Assembly: GCA_009929525.1 (NCBI GenBank)
Contig: SAAH01000007.1
Span: forward strand, 1-64,000
DNA from: Clostridia bacterium
Lineage (GTDB): Bacteria > Bacillota > Clostridia > Lachnospirales > Lachnospiraceae
Direction: 5' to 3'
Length of the DNA: 64,000 nucleotides
The notes under the pieces are model-generated. The model saw nothing but the letters and a program-made list of their open reading frames with translations. It ran no database searches and was not told the origin of the DNA. Both the position numbers and the translations under genes were made by a program. Within the stretch, counting starts at the first letter, position 1; the number at the start of each line of letters is the position of its first letter. Below are positions 63,414-64,000 of the stretch, in pieces.

Positions 63414-63482
63414 CCCGTTTGTGTAGCTGTGAGTCCCGTTGGTGCAGTATACATTGTGAAAAAATACAAATCTTGATAATAT
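63414..63482 (+). promoter_or_regulatory. LytTR-type site 3 and promoter, no clear target gene
   Basis: CCCGTTTGTG (63414) and CCCGTTGGTG (63435) lie 21 bp apart, with TGTGAG between as in site 2. TTGTGA (63454-63459), 17-bp spacer, TAATAT (63477-63482); the -10 box lies 41 bp after the second core, the same as in site 2. Downstream there is no reading frame above about 15 codons until 63947. Confidence 0.7.
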
Positions 63483-63946
63483 GTTAAACAAAGAAGCTGA
63501 GAAATCAACAAAGAGAAATTAAACAGCCAGGCGTCAGATCGCATAAAAATATTTGTATGAGGGATGAAGAAGCAGAAATGATTTGAGTGATGGGGTGTAT
63601 TTTATGAAGTACAAAGTTATAAAGTTTGCTTGACTAACCAGGCAGTGTGCGTATAAAATAAACGTAGAATATGGCGTTCGCCATGGCAATAATCTGATAA
63701 TAGAGAGCAAATAAAAAACTTAAAAAATTAAAATAAAGCAAAGCAAGATAAAAATTCAATATTCATATTCAAATCGAAATCCTTTTCTTATTAATTGACA
63801 ATCAATTGATCATACATAAAATAAACAGTCTTATAAAATCCCTATTTCATAATGCATAAAAATAAAAAACTATTTCACAAATATTCGTTTAAACGAATGC
63901 TAAATACGATACACCTAATGATGTGGCATGCTTTGGAGGTGGTAAC
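63483..63946. other. 464-base region below LytTR site 3 without a recognisable gene
   Basis: Only tiny frames occur on the plus strand, for example 13 codons at 63481 and 9 codons at 63604 after a GGGGTG. ATGGCG-TT-CGCCAT (63671-63684) is a short hairpin. A second promoter, TTGACT (63630-63635), 16-bp spacer, TATAAA (63652-63657), points rightward. The last 200 bases are very AT-rich. It may be a decayed gene or a non-coding RNA. Confidence 0.5.
63883..63898. promoter_or_regulatory. 16-bp perfect palindrome near the right-edge HTH gene
   Basis: ATTCGTTTAAACGAAT lies about 50 bases before the start of the next gene, a position typical of an operator. It is not a LexA box, which would need GAAC/GTTC half-sites. 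Confidence 0.5.
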
Positions 63947-64000
63947 ATGAGATATAAGACGGCAATGGAAATATCAGACTTATGGGATGTAAATATCAGA
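63947..64000 (+). CDS. Small HTH DNA-binding protein, start only (cut by window edge)
   Basis: GGAGGTGG precedes ATG 63947. The 18 visible codons read MRYKTAMEISDLWDVNIR, the start of a short MerR/excisionase-like helix-turn-helix protein type common in Lachnospiraceae. The rest lies outside the window. Confidence 0.6.
   Translation, partial: MRYKTAMEISDLWDVNIR

Overview
The window looks like a chromosome segment of a low-to-mid GC Gram-positive anaerobe of the class Clostridia, most likely a gut Lachnospiraceae (Dorea / Mediterraneibacter / Blautia-like). The reasons are strong AGGAGG ribosome sites, an mraZ-rsmH-ftsL-pbp-pbp-mraY-murD-ftsW-murA-ftsQ-ftsZ cell-wall and division cluster, a DUF6472-type small cysteine protein, RraA, MocR and LytTR families, and de novo NAD genes under NiaR. 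No rRNA, CRISPR array, phage or insertion sequence was seen.

Layout. 1-4.4 kb is an accessory edge: a LysR gene cut by the window, a deleted EamA transporter, YbaK, PhzF, a DUF4143-type ATPase frameshifted in an A-run, and a 184-bp palindromic element. 4.4-25.2 kb is housekeeping: ychF, then the division/wall cluster. mraZ is preceded by a promoter and phased AAAGTGG boxes. The cluster is interrupted between murD and ftsW by an RluA-family pseudouridine synthase and an opposite-strand polyamine operon (XRE/cupin regulator-potABCD).

25.2-31.5 kb holds DUF362 and a LytTR two-component system whose kinase and regulator genes meet tail-to-tail with overlapping stop codons. Two promoters with matching pairs of LytTR-type repeats precede the kinase gene and a pair of small-protein genes followed by a GH31 glycosidase. 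A third promoter of identical geometry lies at 63.4 kb in front of a region without an evident gene. This is the most interesting apparently undescribed unit in the window.

31.5-40.5 kb carries a cytidylate-kinase-like gene, a 2-hydroxyacid dehydrogenase/IlvD-Edd dehydratase pair, a LytTR regulator broken by one in-frame stop, three tRNA genes (Leu-CAA, Val-CAC, Gly-CCC), an Rpn-type nuclease, a cation antiporter, a nitroreductase and small or membrane proteins of unknown function. 40.6-47.7 kb is sbcD-sbcC, an AI-2E family membrane protein and a HelD-like helicase. 47.7-51.5 kb is nadA-nadB-nadC-niaR on the minus strand. 51.7-55.6 kb is ftsH, a second palindromic element (183 bp), and glnS. 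55.6-64 kb is a MATE exporter, two convergent LysR regulators, an RraA-transporter-RraA operon, a MocR regulator with Arg in place of the usual PLP lysine, and the start of a small HTH gene at the right edge.

All functional calls are from reading motifs and gene order. No database search was run.
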